A stretch of DNA of 64,000 nt, from assembly GCA_024400395.1 (NCBI GenBank), contig JAKSMW010000003.1, positions 1 through 64,000 of the forward strand, in the 5' to 3' direction. The notes under the pieces were generated by a model. It had not been told where the DNA came from, did no database searches, and worked only from the letters and a program-made list of their open reading frames with translations. The DNA comes from Bacteroidales bacterium. GTDB taxonomy: Bacteria > Bacteroidota > Bacteroidia > Bacteroidales > F082. Numbering within the stretch: the stretch's first letter is position 1; every line of letters starts with the position of its first letter. A program made the translations under genes and the position numbers. This document shows positions 16,564 to 25,468 of the stretch, one piece after another.

Positions 16564-17733
16564 TTACTTTGAAACCTCAATCCTGAAACCGCTCCAGTCC
16601 CTGCTGTTGTTGAGCAGTTCGGCGTAATGGCAGATGTTGTCATCGTTTATCTCCTCGCCGTTCACCGACTTGATGATGTCACCGAACTCAAACGTGTTCC
16701 TCTCATCGACAATGCGCGTGATAATCATCAGGCCGTCTTCCGAAGCCTGAAGTTTGTACGGGCCGGTCTCCTGAAAATCAAAGTGCTGGACTTCGCGAGG
16801 CTTGTAATAAATCACACCAGGATTACTATCGTCATAGAACCAGTCGAACTGGGAGATGAACCGCAGCCCGACGTTGTTGTATTTGAGTTCGGAGGTGTAA
16901 AGCACCGGCGCGACAAATTCATTTTCACCGAGTTTTATCGTCTCTTCCCGCCTGACATAATATTCGCCTGAGTTTATCACGCCGTCTACCGTGTGGCCGA
17001 TTGTCCCCTCATAAACGATGTCGTCTTCACGCTTCTCAAATCCGTTGTCTTTTCCATTCAAAATAAAACAAGCACTGCCGTTGCCGGTGTCGAAAATACA
17101 TTTGCATTCCTTCCCGTTTATGACCGGATAAACGTAGATACATCGCCTTCTAATTTTGCATCTCATTGATTTATAGCCATCAAGACAAAAAGTAGAGTCG
17201 TTGTATCTGTAATATGAGATTTTCTGATTGGAAAAATCAATTGCCACCTTGTTATGTTCGAAATCGAATGCGAAAAGCATTTTCGCCCCCATCAGCGGAC
17301 GACCAGCAATGGGAATGTCGCATGGAGAATCGAAATTCAGACAGATATCATACCTTATGTCGTGATGATGCCAAAGGAATTTTGCATTCACGGTGTCAAT
17401 CTTCATGTAAACTTTTGACCTTTTGAGTGCTCCTGTCACCTTAATGCGGGAATATTCAGGCGTGAGTTCTGATTTCGGATGGCATTCGGCAATCGCGCCA
17501 TTGAAGCCGGAATCGATGAAAACCGTGTCGCTGCGCCCGTCCATATCAATCACAGCGAGCATTCTATTGTTTTTGAGTTCGAAATCAAACGGTCCGTGAC
17601 CTTGGCCGCTCACACTGCTGACACCTTCTTTTCTTGCAAAATTAAAATACCTGAAATAAAATTTTGCCGTGCTGCAACTTGTAACCAAAACCGACATTGT
17701 TGCAATTGCGATGATAATCAATGATTTCTTCAT
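16564..17733 (-). CDS. Retropepsin-like aspartic protease lipoprotein with PDZ domain
   Basis: This 389-residue lipoprotein has a signal and lipobox (SVLVTSC, Cys at about 20) from the ATG at 17733. A frame start at 17763 would add ten charged residues before the signal and is rejected. Two aspartyl-protease half-sites are visible, VFIDSGFNGAIAE and CIFDTGNGSACFIL, as in Bacteroidota proteins with tandem retropepsin-like domains. A PDZ-like domain closes the protein (GLMIITRIVDE, FGDIIKSVNGEEI). It is probably a surface or periplasmic peptidase anchored by lipid. The first site is D-S-G rather than D-T-G, which still fits the fold. Confidence 0.8.
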   Translation of the reverse strand: MKKSLIIIAIATMSVLVTSCSTAKFYFRYFNFARKEGVSSVSGQGHGPFDFELKNNRMLAVIDMDGRSDTVFIDSGFNGAIAECHPKSELTPEYSRIKVTGALKRSKVYMKIDTVNAKFLWHHHDIRYDICLNFDSPCDIPIAGRPLMGAKMLFAFDFEHNKVAIDFSNQKISYYRYNDSTFCLDGYKSMRCKIRRRCIYVYPVINGKECKCIFDTGNGSACFILNGKDNGFEKREDDIVYEGTIGHTVDGVINSGEYYVRREETIKLGENEFVAPVLYTSELKYNNVGLRFISQFDWFYDDSNPGVIYYKPREVQHFDFQETGPYKLQASEDGLMIITRIVDERNTFEFGDIIKSVNGEEINDDNICHYAELLNNSRDWSGFRIEVSK

Positions 17734-17791
17734 TTTGTTGATGTGTTTTCGTTTGTTAATCATATTACTGTATTATATAACTAATACACTG

Positions 17792-17799
17792 CAAAAATA
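17792..17799 (-). promoter_or_regulatory. -7 promoter box (TATTTTTG)
   Basis: TATTTTTG on the minus strand, about 58 bases before the retropepsin-like start at 17733. Confidence 0.5.
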
Positions 17800-17837
17800 C
17801 AAAAAAACATACAAATCAAGGAAAAAATGAAAAAAAA

Positions 17838-18182
17838 TCACAATGTTTTTAAAATGTCTTCAAGTTTCTCTCTCAAAGGTTTAAGGTCGTTTTGGATTAC
17901 GAGCCAAGCTTCCTTGTCGCTGATTTGGTAATAGTCATGAACCATAACATGTCTCATCCCAATTATATCCCTCCATTCAATCTCTTGGTGTGATTCTCTG
18001 AACTCATTGGTTATTTTGTATGCCGCTTCACCAATAATTTCAATGTTTTTAATGGTCGCAAATTTTAAAATTTTATCTGATTGAAACTGCTCAAATGTTT
18101 TGTCTTTTGTGAAATCAAGTAAATTATCTATTGATTCCAGCATGTGCATAATTCTACCTTTGTCTCTAACTTTCTCTCTCAT
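17838..18182 (-). CDS. hepT: HepT-type HEPN toxin
   Basis: This 114-residue DUF86/HEPN protein carries the toxin motif R77-x4-H82-x-Y84 (RHVMVHDY). In known HepT proteins the R-x4-6-H residues form the RNase site, and the tyrosine is modified with AMP residues by the partner nucleotidyltransferase. The start overlaps the end of the MntA-like gene by 17 bases, the classic antitoxin-first order. Both genes are AT-rich compared with their neighbours, as expected for a mobile module. The motif is intact, so the toxin is probably active. Confidence 0.88.
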   Translation of the reverse strand: MREKVRDKGRIMHMLESIDNLLDFTKDKTFEQFQSDKILKFATIKNIEIIGEAAYKITNEFRESHQEIEWRDIIGMRHVMVHDYYQISDKEAWLVIQNDLKPLREKLEDILKTL

Positions 18183-18462
18183 AAATCAAAATTTTGTCAC
18201 GTTCTGCACTTTCCAATGCCCATGGTTTAAGACAACCATCTTCAATCAGGTCAACTTCCTTGTTCAAAATCTTTTCAAGTGAATTTTTTATGCGGCAATG
18301 ACCTAAAAGCGATATTTGAGCTTTCTCATCAAAAACCACCAAAATGTCAACATCGCTTTCCGGGGTTTCCTCGCCTCTCGCGTAAGAGCCGAAGATCCAA
18401 GCCTTTTCGATGGGCTGGGTCTTGAAAAACTCCCTGATGGTTTTTAACATCTTCTCGTTCAT
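18166..18462 (-). CDS. mntA: MntA-type minimal nucleotidyltransferase antitoxin
   Basis: This 98-residue (from the ATG at 18462) nucleotidyltransferase has GSYARGE (25-31) and the metal-binding pair SDVD (D37, D39), with a third acid likely in KEVDLIED. In characterised systems it blocks the HEPN toxin by adding AMP to its tyrosine. The frame is open to 18510, but the extra 16 residues lack family similarity, and the ATG at 18462 (MNEKMLKTIREFF) fits the family start. It overlaps hepT. Confidence 0.87.
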   Translation of the reverse strand: MNEKMLKTIREFFKTQPIEKAWIFGSYARGEETPESDVDILVVFDEKAQISLLGHCRIKNSLEKILNKEVDLIEDGCLKPWALESAERDKILIYERES

Positions 18463-18531
18463 GCTGAAAGTTTTAAAGTGCAAAGATAAACAAAAAAGTC
18501 TTTTTGTCAAGCGGCAGGAAGATTTTTTCGT

Positions 18532-19095
18532 TTACTTGTTGTTGAACTGGTTCATTGTGAGGTCGGGGCCTTGTGTGACGAAGCTTTTTATTATTTCGGC
18601 GGCGATGTCGAGCCGCGGCTGTATCTCGTCGATCTCTGACTGTTTCCACTCGCCGATGACGAAGTCGATCTGCTTCCCTTTGGCGAAGTCGTTGCCGATG
18701 CCGAAGCGCAGGCGGCAGAACTCGTTGCCGCCCAACGACTCGATGATGTTTTTCAGTCCGTTGTGACCTCCGTCGCTGCCTTTTTTCTTGAGGCGCAGCG
18801 TCCCGACCGGCAGCGCGAGGTCGTCGCAGACCACGAGGACGTTCTCCATCGGGATCTTCTCCTGCGTCATCCAGTATCTCACCGCCTTGCCTGAAAGGTT
18901 CATGTATGTCGTGGGCTTGATCACCACAAGCTGGCGTCCCTTGAACTTCATCTCGGAGACCATCGCCAGACGCCCGGTGGTGAACGTGCCGCCAAGGTCT
19001 TTGGCGAGACGGTCGGCGACCATGAAGCCGATGTTATGCCTTGTGTTGGCGTATTCGGCACCGATATTTCCGAGACAAGCGATGAGATATTTCAT
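18532..19095 (-). CDS. pth: Peptidyl-tRNA hydrolase
   Basis: This 187-residue Pth cleaves peptidyl-tRNA released from stalled ribosomes. N10 and H20 (LGNIGAEYANTRHNIGF) match the E. coli catalytic residues, and the catalytic Asp is in VVCDDLALP. GSDGGHNGLKNII and FCRLRFGIGN complete the family signature. It follows rplY and prs, the order usual in Bacteroidota. A terminator-like hairpin lies between rplY and pth, so pth may have its own promoter or depend on read-through. Confidence 0.96.
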   Translation of the reverse strand: MKYLIACLGNIGAEYANTRHNIGFMVADRLAKDLGGTFTTGRLAMVSEMKFKGRQLVVIKPTTYMNLSGKAVRYWMTQEKIPMENVLVVCDDLALPVGTLRLKKKGSDGGHNGLKNIIESLGGNEFCRLRFGIGNDFAKGKQIDFVIGEWKQSEIDEIQPRLDIAAEIIKSFVTQGPDLTMNQFNNK

Positions 19096-19161
19096 TTTTA
19101 GATGTTTAATATCAATGAGTTACATATTTTCAACATTGACGTTGATTTTCCCGCAAAGGTA

Positions 19162-19193
19162 TAAAAAAATCCCACCGCATGGTACGATGGGAT
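19162..19193 (-). terminator. Terminator between rplY and pth
   Basis: On the minus strand ATCCCAtCG pairs with CGgTGGGAT around a 7-base loop, followed by a run of T. It starts 20 bases after the rplY stop codon. Confidence 0.6.
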
Positions 19194-19212
19194 ATTAAAT
19201 TTCGGAATCAGC

Positions 19213-19815
19213 TTATTTTGCTTCTTCAGCCGGTGCTGCTTCCTCTGTCGTCTCCTCTTCGGCGGCTGCGTTACGCGGAGCGCGGACATCGATGACGATA
19301 GTGTTCTCAGGAACAAGGACCGTAATCTTCTCGAGGTTGAGGTCTTTCACCTTTATTGACTGGTTCATCTGAAGGTTTCTGACGTCGATGACGATGTTGT
19401 CAGGAAGGTCGTTGACATAGCCGCGGACTTTCAACTTGCTGATGTTCATGTTCATACGGCCACCGCGCATGACACCCGGGCATGTGCCTTCGGTGCGCAC
19501 CGGGAGTGACACCGTGATCGGGTTGTCTTCGTTGACATCGAGGAAGTCGGCGTGAAGCACCTCGTCAGTGACAGGATGATACTGGATGTCCTGAAGGATC
19601 GTGTGATAGACCTTGCCGTTGATCTCGAAGTCGATGATGAGAGTCTCCGGTGTGTAGAGGATCTTCTTGAAGCTCCTTGCATCGGTGAAGAATTTCACCT
19701 GCTCGATGTTGTTACCGTAAATGACGCACGGGACCTGACCGTTCCTGCGCAATGCCTTAGCATCTTTTTTCCCTACGTTCTCGCGAAGAGAACCGCTCAA
19801 TGATACTGAATTCAT
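19213..19815 (-). CDS. rplY: 50S ribosomal protein L25 (long CTC form)
   Basis: This 200-residue L25/CTC protein binds 5S rRNA. The N-terminal L25 domain (residues 1-93) starts with SLSGSLRENVGKKDAKALRRNGQVPCVIYG, and the C-terminal TL5-type beta domain (about 98-182) includes GTCPGVMRGGRMN. The tail is Glu/Ala-rich (EEETTEEAAPAEEAK). The length fits the two-domain bacterial form. It is part of the prs-rplY-pth neighbourhood. Confidence 0.95.
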   Translation of the reverse strand: MNSVSLSGSLRENVGKKDAKALRRNGQVPCVIYGNNIEQVKFFTDARSFKKILYTPETLIIDFEINGKVYHTILQDIQYHPVTDEVLHADFLDVNEDNPITVSLPVRTEGTCPGVMRGGRMNMNISKLKVRGYVNDLPDNIVIDVRNLQMNQSIKVKDLNLEKITVLVPENTIVIDVRAPRNAAAEEETTEEAAPAEEAK

Positions 19816-19859
19816 TTTGTTTAGTTGTTTAAGTTAATATTTTAGTTGTTTGAAATGAT

Positions 19860-19960
19860 GGTTTCAATAGTTTCAAAGTTTCAATAGTTTCAAAGTTTCA
19901 TTCTGAAACCCCTGAAACCTTTGAAACCTCTAAAACCTCTGAAACCCCTGAACCACCATT
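19860..19960. repeat. Short-period CTGAAACC / TTTCAATAG array
   Basis: The first half repeats TTTCAATAG/TTTCAAAG units; the second repeats 8-9-base CTGAAACC units with single-base changes. It lies directly after the prs stop codon and before the rplY start, and is G-rich on the sense strand of prs. Confidence 0.65.
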
Positions 19961-19964
19961 ATTC

Positions 19965-20909
19965 CTATTTTGTCTTGTTAAAGAGTTCGCTGAGCGACTC
20001 GTAGTTCTCGACGCGTGTGATGACCTCGGCGAGGAGCTCGGCTGTCGAGAGCACGTGTATCTTCTTGCTCGGGTTGACCAGCGGGATGGTGTCGGTCACG
20101 ACGACCTCGTCGAACACCGAGTTGTCGATTTTCTCCATTGCCTTGCCGGAGAATATCGGGTGTGTGGCGAAGGCGCGGACGCTGCGTGCGCCGTTGTCTT
20201 TCAGGAGTTGTCCGGCTCTCGTGATGGTGCCTGCCGTGTCGATGATGTCATCAACGAGGATGACATCGCGGCCTTCGACGTCGCCGATGAGGAGCATCTT
20301 CTCGATCTCGTTCGGTTTGTTGCGCTGTTTGTGGCAGATGCAGAACACCGTTTCGAGCATCTTGGCGTATGAAGCGGCGCGGCGTGTGCCGCCGGCGTCG
20401 GGTGATGCGACGGTGATGTTGTTGCCGAGGCCGAGACTTTGTATATAAGGTACAAAAATCTTCGAGGCGAAGAGGTTATCGACAGGAATGTCGAAGAACC
20501 CTTGGATCTGGTCGGCGTGGATGTCCATGGTGATGACGCGTGTCACGCCGGCTGCCTGAAGCAGGTTGGCGACCAACTTCGCGGCGATGCTGATGCGCGG
20601 ACGGTCTTTCCTGTCCTGACGTGCGAATCCGAAGTACGGGATGACGGCGATGATGCGGCGTGCCGAAGCGCGTTTTGCTGCATCAATCATCATCAGAAGC
20701 TCCATGAGGTTCTCTGTCGGAGGGAATGTTGACTGAATCAAAAACACGTCCCTTCCGCGGAGATTCTCCTCGAAACTCGGCTGGAACTCGCCGTCGGAGA
20801 ACACCGTCACGTTGCATGTTCCTAATGGCTTGCCGTAATACTGGGCGATTTTGTCGGCCAGATATCTCGTGGCTCTGCCTGAAAATATTGATACAATAGG
20901 CTCTTGCAT
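19965..20909 (-). CDS. prs: Ribose-phosphate pyrophosphokinase
   Basis: This 314-residue enzyme makes PRPP from ribose 5-phosphate and ATP for nucleotide, His and Trp synthesis. Recognisable parts are VSIFSGRATRYLADKIA, FSDGEFQPSFEENLRGRDVFLIQS, FGFARQDRKDRPRISIAAKL (ATP flexible loop), and the PRPP-binding motif VILVDDIIDTAGTI. The ATG at 20909 gives the standard length; the upstream open frame crosses a promoter box at 20942-20949. Confidence 0.96.
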   Translation of the reverse strand: MQEPIVSIFSGRATRYLADKIAQYYGKPLGTCNVTVFSDGEFQPSFEENLRGRDVFLIQSTFPPTENLMELLMMIDAAKRASARRIIAVIPYFGFARQDRKDRPRISIAAKLVANLLQAAGVTRVITMDIHADQIQGFFDIPVDNLFASKIFVPYIQSLGLGNNITVASPDAGGTRRAASYAKMLETVFCICHKQRNKPNEIEKMLLIGDVEGRDVILVDDIIDTAGTITRAGQLLKDNGARSVRAFATHPIFSGKAMEKIDNSVFDEVVVTDTIPLVNPSKKIHVLSTAELLAEVITRVENYESLSELFNKTK

Positions 20910-20941
20910 GTTGCGTTTTGTTTGAGTAAATTTTTCGGCTG

Positions 20942-20949
20942 CAAAATTA
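20942..20949 (-). promoter_or_regulatory. -7 promoter box (TAATTTTG) for prs
   Basis: Minus-strand TAATTTTG, 32 bases before the prs ATG. It is back-to-back with the tRNA promoter at 20984. Confidence 0.55.
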
Positions 20950-20983
20950 TAAAAAAAAATGTTGCGCATAACAAAAAATGTAT

Positions 20984-20991
20984 TATTTTTG
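20984..20991 (+). promoter_or_regulatory. -7 promoter box (TATTTTTG) for tRNA-Leu
   Basis: Plus-strand TATTTTTG, 27 bases before the first base of the tRNA. Confidence 0.55.
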
Positions 20992-21018
20992 CAACCGAAA
21001 AAGTTCATTGAAATGCAT

Positions 21019-21102
21019 GCCTAGGTGGCGGAATAGGTAGACGCGTCGGTCTCAAAAACCGATGAGGTAATGCTCGTGCCGGTTCGATCCCGGCCCTGGG
21101 TA
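21019..21102 (+). tRNA. tRNA-Leu (anticodon CAA)
   Basis: This 84-base class II tRNA has acceptor arms GCCTAGG and CCTGGGT (with G-U pairs), discriminator A, and D-loop GGAATAGGTAGAC. The anticodon arm is TCGGT-CTCAAAA-ACCGA, giving anticodon CAA (codon UUG). A variable arm (GATGAGGTAATGCTC region) and the T arm CCGGTTCGATCCCGG follow. The CCA end is not encoded. Confidence 0.95.
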
Positions 21103-21106
21103 CAAT

Positions 21107-21148
21107 AAAAAAGTTAAGTGATTGTGTTTTAATCGCTTAACTTTTTTT
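21107..21148 (+). terminator. Rho-independent terminator after tRNA-Leu
   Basis: AAAAAAGTTAAGTGATT pairs with AATCGCTTAACTTTTTTT around a short loop and ends in a T run. It begins 5 bases after the tRNA. Confidence 0.8.
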
Positions 21149-21571
21149 CTTTTATGCAAATAGCAAATTGTTGACAAAAGATTTTTACACAATTTCCGTC
21201 TTTTTCATTCCCATTTTCAAACAAATTTCTTCTCAAAACTAAAAAAAATTTCAAAATTGCATTCCAATTCCACACCAAAATTATGCCAAATCGACGTATT
21301 TTTCAAAAAAATTAACGTGAAAATCATCGAAAGAAGCGTGAAAACTCCATTCAAAAATTGAAAAACAATTCTTTTTATTCATGAAATTCGTGGTCAAAAA
21401 AAACTGAGAACCAATTTAAAATCATGAAGATTTTGAAAATGGTACGAATAATAGATGTGATTTTGCAACGTAAAACCAGCAGGAATTTATTTCCTTAACT
21501 CGGCAACAAAACGGTCTGAAGAAATGGGTGCATCATGGCCAACGGACTCTCGATACCCGTGGACAATCAGT
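21149..21571. other. AT-rich intergenic stretch, no gene seen
   Basis: About 420 bases of very AT-rich DNA between the tRNA terminator and the 3' end of hemW. No open frame with a convincing start, no repeat and no strong hairpin was found. Short A/T runs dominate. Confidence 0.5.
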
Positions 21572-22711
21572 TCACACAAACAGCTCCGCCGCGATGCCGT
21601 CGGCGAAGAGCATCCCGTTTTCGGTCAAAACGTAATTACCGCCGTGCTTCACCAAGCGACCGTCGTTTAAATAAGGAACAATGTTTTCCTCAAAATGCTT
21701 TAGGTATTTCTCACCGAAGTTCTCTTTGATGTTTTCAATGTCGCAGCCCCAGCACGTCCTCAACGAAGTCATCACGTATTCGTTGTAACGGTCGTCTGAA
21801 GTGAGGATTTCCTTCTCGAACCAGTTCATCTTCAATGAGTTCGGAAAATCATTTATCAGTTTGCAATATTCCGTCACGCTGGCGACGTTCCATTGTCTTG
21901 AAAGGCCGTCGAACGAATGCGCCGACGGGCCGAGGCCGAGGTATTTCTCGCCGGTCCAGTACGAACGGTTATGCCGCGAGTGATGTCCTGGCTTGGCGAA
22001 GTTCGAGATTTCGTAATGCTCGAAGCCTTCTTTTTCAGCGCGTTCCACGAGCATCTCATAATGCCGTATCGTGGCGTCCTCGTCAACGGGGGCGGCGGTG
22101 CCCTTGCTGATACGCTGCCCGAGCGCGGTCTTCGGCTCGATTGTCAAGGCATACGCCGAGAGATGATTGATGCCTTTCGAGAAGAAAATGTCGAGGTTTT
22201 CAGCCCATTTCTCTTCCGTCAAGGTGGGAATGCCGTAAATCAAATCCATCGTGACCTCCTGAAAACCAATCATATTCGCCCAGTCCAAGACCTGAAGCGC
22301 ATGTTTGGAGTCGTGCCGCCGACTTAAATATTGGAGGTCGTCGTCATGGAAACTCTGGATCCCGACGCTCAGGCGGTTTATCCCGACAGTGCTAAAATCT
22401 TTTAACAATTCCATCGAAACGGTGTCGGGGTTCGCTTCAAGTGTGATTTCAGCATTCTCGGAAATGTTAAAATTTTTATACAAAACATCGAGAACAGATT
22501 GAATTTCAATTGGTTTTAAAAGAGAGGGAGTTCCGCCACCGAAATAAATTGTATTAATTTTTTCACAATTCAGATAAGATTTCCTTATTAGAATTTCTTT
22601 TCTCAAAGCATCAAGGAAATCAGCGTGTTGCTTCCCGGTGACGACCGAAAAGAAATTGCAGTAGGCGCATTTGCTTTTGCAGAAAGGGATATGAATGTAG
22701 ATTCCAGCCAT
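21572..22711 (-). CDS. hemW: HemW-type radical SAM protein (heme chaperone family)
   Basis: This 379-residue protein belongs to the coproporphyrinogen III oxidase-like radical SAM group. The cluster motif is C11-x3-C15-x2-C18 followed by N-F (CKSKCAYCNF). The fourth cysteine that marks true HemN is missing, as is typical of HemW, a heme-binding chaperone. Further family marks are YFGGGTPSLL, EANPDTV, NRLSVGIQSFHD, DLIYGIPTLTEEKW and LGLGPSAHSF. The start codon is only 4 bases from a promoter box, so the message may be leaderless. Confidence 0.93.
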   Translation of the reverse strand: MAGIYIHIPFCKSKCAYCNFFSVVTGKQHADFLDALRKEILIRKSYLNCEKINTIYFGGGTPSLLKPIEIQSVLDVLYKNFNISENAEITLEANPDTVSMELLKDFSTVGINRLSVGIQSFHDDDLQYLSRRHDSKHALQVLDWANMIGFQEVTMDLIYGIPTLTEEKWAENLDIFFSKGINHLSAYALTIEPKTALGQRISKGTAAPVDEDATIRHYEMLVERAEKEGFEHYEISNFAKPGHHSRHNRSYWTGEKYLGLGPSAHSFDGLSRQWNVASVTEYCKLINDFPNSLKMNWFEKEILTSDDRYNEYVMTSLRTCWGCDIENIKENFGEKYLKHFEENIVPYLNDGRLVKHGGNYVLTENGMLFADGIAAELFV

Positions 22712-22715
22712 GGCG

Positions 22716-22723
22716 CAAAAATA
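22716..22723 (-). promoter_or_regulatory. -7 promoter box (TATTTTTG) abutting the hemW start
   Basis: TATTTTTG on the minus strand ends 4 bases before the hemW ATG, so transcription should begin at or beside the start codon. Confidence 0.55.
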
Positions 22724-22777
22724 GGAATTTTTTTTGTTGTTCGGTGAGATTTCTCTCTTGTGTTCCGTTTTATTTAC

Positions 22778-22785
22778 TATTTTTG
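22778..22785 (+). promoter_or_regulatory. -7 promoter box (TATTTTTG)
   Basis: Plus-strand TATTTTTG, 26 bases before the T9SS protein start at 22812, divergent from the hemW promoter. Confidence 0.55.
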
Positions 22786-22811
22786 CAGTTTAATTTTAAA
22801 ATTAGAGTTTT

Positions 22812-23693
22812 ATGCTTAAAAAATTACAAAATTTCAGGAGAATCGCACTGTTTCTGACAGCAGTCGTGGCGATTTCGATGTGCGCGAGTGCGCAGAATTA
22901 TTGGTACGTCCAAGGTCAGTACACATTCAGCCCGCCGGAGCCGCAAGGCACGTTTGAGATGGGGTTTGAAGAAAGGGCTAACGTAACGGTTGACGGCATG
23001 GAATATACCGAAATCGTCAGCTGGTGGCCGGGAGTCTATGGTCCTGTCGAAGAAGGCGTTTACAGGACAGAGGGCAATCAGGTTTATTTCCGTCCGTGGC
23101 TCGCCTACCGTGACGTTTACGGAGAGGAAGTGCTTCTCTACGACTACGACCTCGAAGAAGGCGACTTCTTCCTCGAAGACGACGAGCACCCTATGAAAGT
23201 CGAGTCGGTGTCAACAGTCATCGATGAAAACGGCGTCGAGAGAAAGAAGATCGAGTTCTCGTTCCTCACGCTTCCCGGAGAAAGCGAATACTGGATCGAA
23301 GGCGTCGGCAGCAGCCGCGGCTTCCTCAATGTCGGCAGATACACACCGGGCGAAGAGGGCGAAATTTTCCATCTCCTCTGTTTCCACCACGACTGGAACG
23401 TGATCTACATCAACCCCGAATTCAACCAGTGCGACGAGGATTTCATCAGCGAGTCAGCAGTTGAAAACAGCTTCGAGGTTTTCCCGAATCCCGCGAATGA
23501 AGTCATCAACATCCTCAACAACAACGACATGGCGGTTTCAAACGTCGAAGTCATCGATATGTTCGGGCGTGTCGTGCTATGCGTTGAAGACAGCATGGAG
23601 GTCAACATTTCGGAACTTCCGCAGGGCGAATATTTCGTGAAAATAACCGCAGGCGAGGCTGTCGTCACCAAGAAAATTCTCATCAACAGATAA
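22812..23693 (+). CDS. T9SS type A sorting domain protein
   Basis: This 293-residue exported protein has a signal peptide (about 1-27, ending MCASAQ) and a middle domain rich in Tyr, Trp and acidic residues that I do not recognise. A C-terminal type IX secretion sorting domain starts near FEVFPNPANEVINI and ends GEYFVKITAGEAVVTKKILINR. It is probably released or attached at the cell surface. The middle part resembles other Bacteroidales exported proteins of unknown function. The next gene starts 56 bases downstream. Confidence 0.85.
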   Translation: MLKKLQNFRRIALFLTAVVAISMCASAQNYWYVQGQYTFSPPEPQGTFEMGFEERANVTVDGMEYTEIVSWWPGVYGPVEEGVYRTEGNQVYFRPWLAYRDVYGEEVLLYDYDLEEGDFFLEDDEHPMKVESVSTVIDENGVERKKIEFSFLTLPGESEYWIEGVGSSRGFLNVGRYTPGEEGEIFHLLCFHHDWNVIYINPEFNQCDEDFISESAVENSFEVFPNPANEVINILNNNDMAVSNVEVIDMFGRVVLCVEDSMEVNISELPQGEYFVKITAGEAVVTKKILINR

Positions 23694-23711
23694 AAACAAA
23701 TTAGAAGCTCT

Positions 23712-23728
23712 GTAACCGTGGCGGTTAC
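23712..23728 (+). repeat. AACCGC-type hairpin leader element (copy 2, variant)
   Basis: GTAACCG-TGG-CGGTTAC forms a perfect 7-bp stem with a 3-base loop, followed by ATATCAGC and the ATG at 23750. The stem core and CATATC match the copies at 4161, 25469 and 53819. Confidence 0.6.
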
Positions 23729-23749
23729 ATATCAGCAAAATATAACAAC

Positions 23750-25420
23750 ATGAAAATAAGACACATCATCATGGCTACAGCCATTTCGGCAGCACTTGTG
23801 GGCTGCGGCGACGAACCGAAACAAGAGGCTTGCTGCGAGAAGCAGGTCAGCATTGAAAACTACGAAGCCCTTGCAAATCAATACGCGAAGGTTACTTTGA
23901 CGAGCGACATCAGCCATCTGTCGGCCAACGAGAAAGAGATGCTCGGCCACCTCTTCGAGGCCGGGAAGATCATGGACGACATCTTCTGGACCGAGAACCT
24001 CGGCGGCGACAAGGACGAGTTCCTGGGCAAGATAGAAGACCCGAACGCGCGCAAGTTCGCGGAGATCAACTACGGCCCGTGGGACCAGCTCGACGGCCTC
24101 CGCAGCTTCATCCCGGACTACGGCGAGATGCCCGCCGGCGCCGGTTTCTACCCGACCGACATGACAAAGGAAGAGTTCGAGGCGTGGGACAACACCGACA
24201 AGACCAGCCTCTACACCTTAGTGCGCCGCGATGAGAACGGACAGCTCTACACCGTGTGGTTCCATGAGGCTTACAAGGAACAGATCGAGAAGGCGGCCGG
24301 CCTCCTCATGAAGGCCTCCGACCTCGCCGGCGACAAGGAGTTCGCCGAATATCTCAAACTCAGGGCGCAGGCATTGCTCACCGACGACTACTTCGAGTCG
24401 GACATGGCATGGATGAACGTCCGCAACAACAACGTCGATTTCGTCGTCGGGCCTATCGAGAACTACGTCGATGCGCTCTACGGCTACAAGGCCGCACACG
24501 AGTCGTTCATTTTAATCAAGGATCTCGACTGGAGCGCGAAGCTCGCACGTTACGCGACGCTGCTGCCAGAGCTTCAGACCAAGCTGCCGGTCCCTGCCGA
24601 ATACAAGAAAGAGAAACCAGGCACCGACGCCGACCTCGCCGTCTATGACGTGGTGTTCTACGGCGGCGACTGCAACATGGGCTCAAAGACCATCGCCATC
24701 AACCTGCCCAACGACGAGAAGGTGCAGCTCCAGAAAGGCACACGCAAGCTCCAGCTCAAAAACGCGATGCAGGCCAAGTTCGACCAGATCGTCATGCCCA
24801 TCTCGAACGTCCTCATGACAGAGGCGTCACGCCAGAACATCAAGTTCGACGCCTTCTTCGCCAACGTGATGTTCCACGAGGTGGCACACGGCCTCGGCAT
24901 CAAGAACACGCTCAACGGGCAAGGTACTGTGCGTCACGCACTTAAAGAACAGTACTCGGCCATCGAAGAGGCCAAAGCCGACGTCCTCGGACTGTTCCTC
25001 GTGACGAAGCTCTCGGAGATGGGCGAATACACCAACACGACACTCGAAGAGAACTACACGACATTCATGGCGGGCATCTTCCGCTCGGTGCGCTTCGGCG
25101 CGGCATCAGCACACGGCAAGGCCAACATGCTGACATTCAACTTCCTTGAGAGAGAAGGCGCGTTCACACGCAACGCCGACGGCCTCTACGCCATCGACTT
25201 CCCGAAGATGAAGGCGGCTGTCGAGAAACTCGGCGGCGAGATCCTCAAGGCCGAAGGCGACGGCAGTTACGAGTTCGTGAAGGAATGGATCGCCAAAGAC
25301 GGCGTCATCAGACCTGCACTCCAGGCCGACCTCGACAAGGTCAACAGCCTCGGCATCCCGAAAGACATCTGGTACGAGATGGGAATGGAGTATCTTTTAG
25401 GTGAACAGGTTGTTAGGTGA
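23750..25420 (+). CDS. M49-like (dipeptidyl peptidase III family) metallopeptidase lipoprotein
   Basis: This 556-residue lipoprotein (signal MKIRHIIMATAISAALVGC) belongs to the Bacteroidota DPP3-like family. The zinc motif is HEVAH (H376, E377, H380) and the third ligand is in EEAKAD (about 406-411). Classical M49 enzymes have HExxGH, with one extra residue; this branch has the shorter HExxH. The surroundings VMFHEVAHGLGIKNTLNG and TVRHALKEQYSAIEEAKADVLGLF are typical of the branch. It probably acts on peptides in the periplasm or at the surface, next to a DPP7-type S46 peptidase. GC is high compared with the flanks. Confidence 0.85.
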   Translation: MKIRHIIMATAISAALVGCGDEPKQEACCEKQVSIENYEALANQYAKVTLTSDISHLSANEKEMLGHLFEAGKIMDDIFWTENLGGDKDEFLGKIEDPNARKFAEINYGPWDQLDGLRSFIPDYGEMPAGAGFYPTDMTKEEFEAWDNTDKTSLYTLVRRDENGQLYTVWFHEAYKEQIEKAAGLLMKASDLAGDKEFAEYLKLRAQALLTDDYFESDMAWMNVRNNNVDFVVGPIENYVDALYGYKAAHESFILIKDLDWSAKLARYATLLPELQTKLPVPAEYKKEKPGTDADLAVYDVVFYGGDCNMGSKTIAINLPNDEKVQLQKGTRKLQLKNAMQAKFDQIVMPISNVLMTEASRQNIKFDAFFANVMFHEVAHGLGIKNTLNGQGTVRHALKEQYSAIEEAKADVLGLFLVTKLSEMGEYTNTTLEENYTTFMAGIFRSVRFGAASAHGKANMLTFNFLEREGAFTRNADGLYAIDFPKMKAAVEKLGGEILKAEGDGSYEFVKEWIAKDGVIRPALQADLDKVNSLGIPKDIWYEMGMEYLLGEQVVR

Positions 25421-25456
25421 ATAGGTTGTTAGGTAAAAAGGTAAAAAGGTAGAAAG
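25408..25456. repeat. Short-period AGGTTGTT / AGGTAAAA array
   Basis: The array starts inside the last codons of the M49-like gene and continues past its stop with 8-10-base units (TTAGGTGAATAGG, TTAGGTAAAAAGG). It is another member of the dispersed family. Confidence 0.55.
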
Positions 25457-25468
25457 TAATCAGGAGAG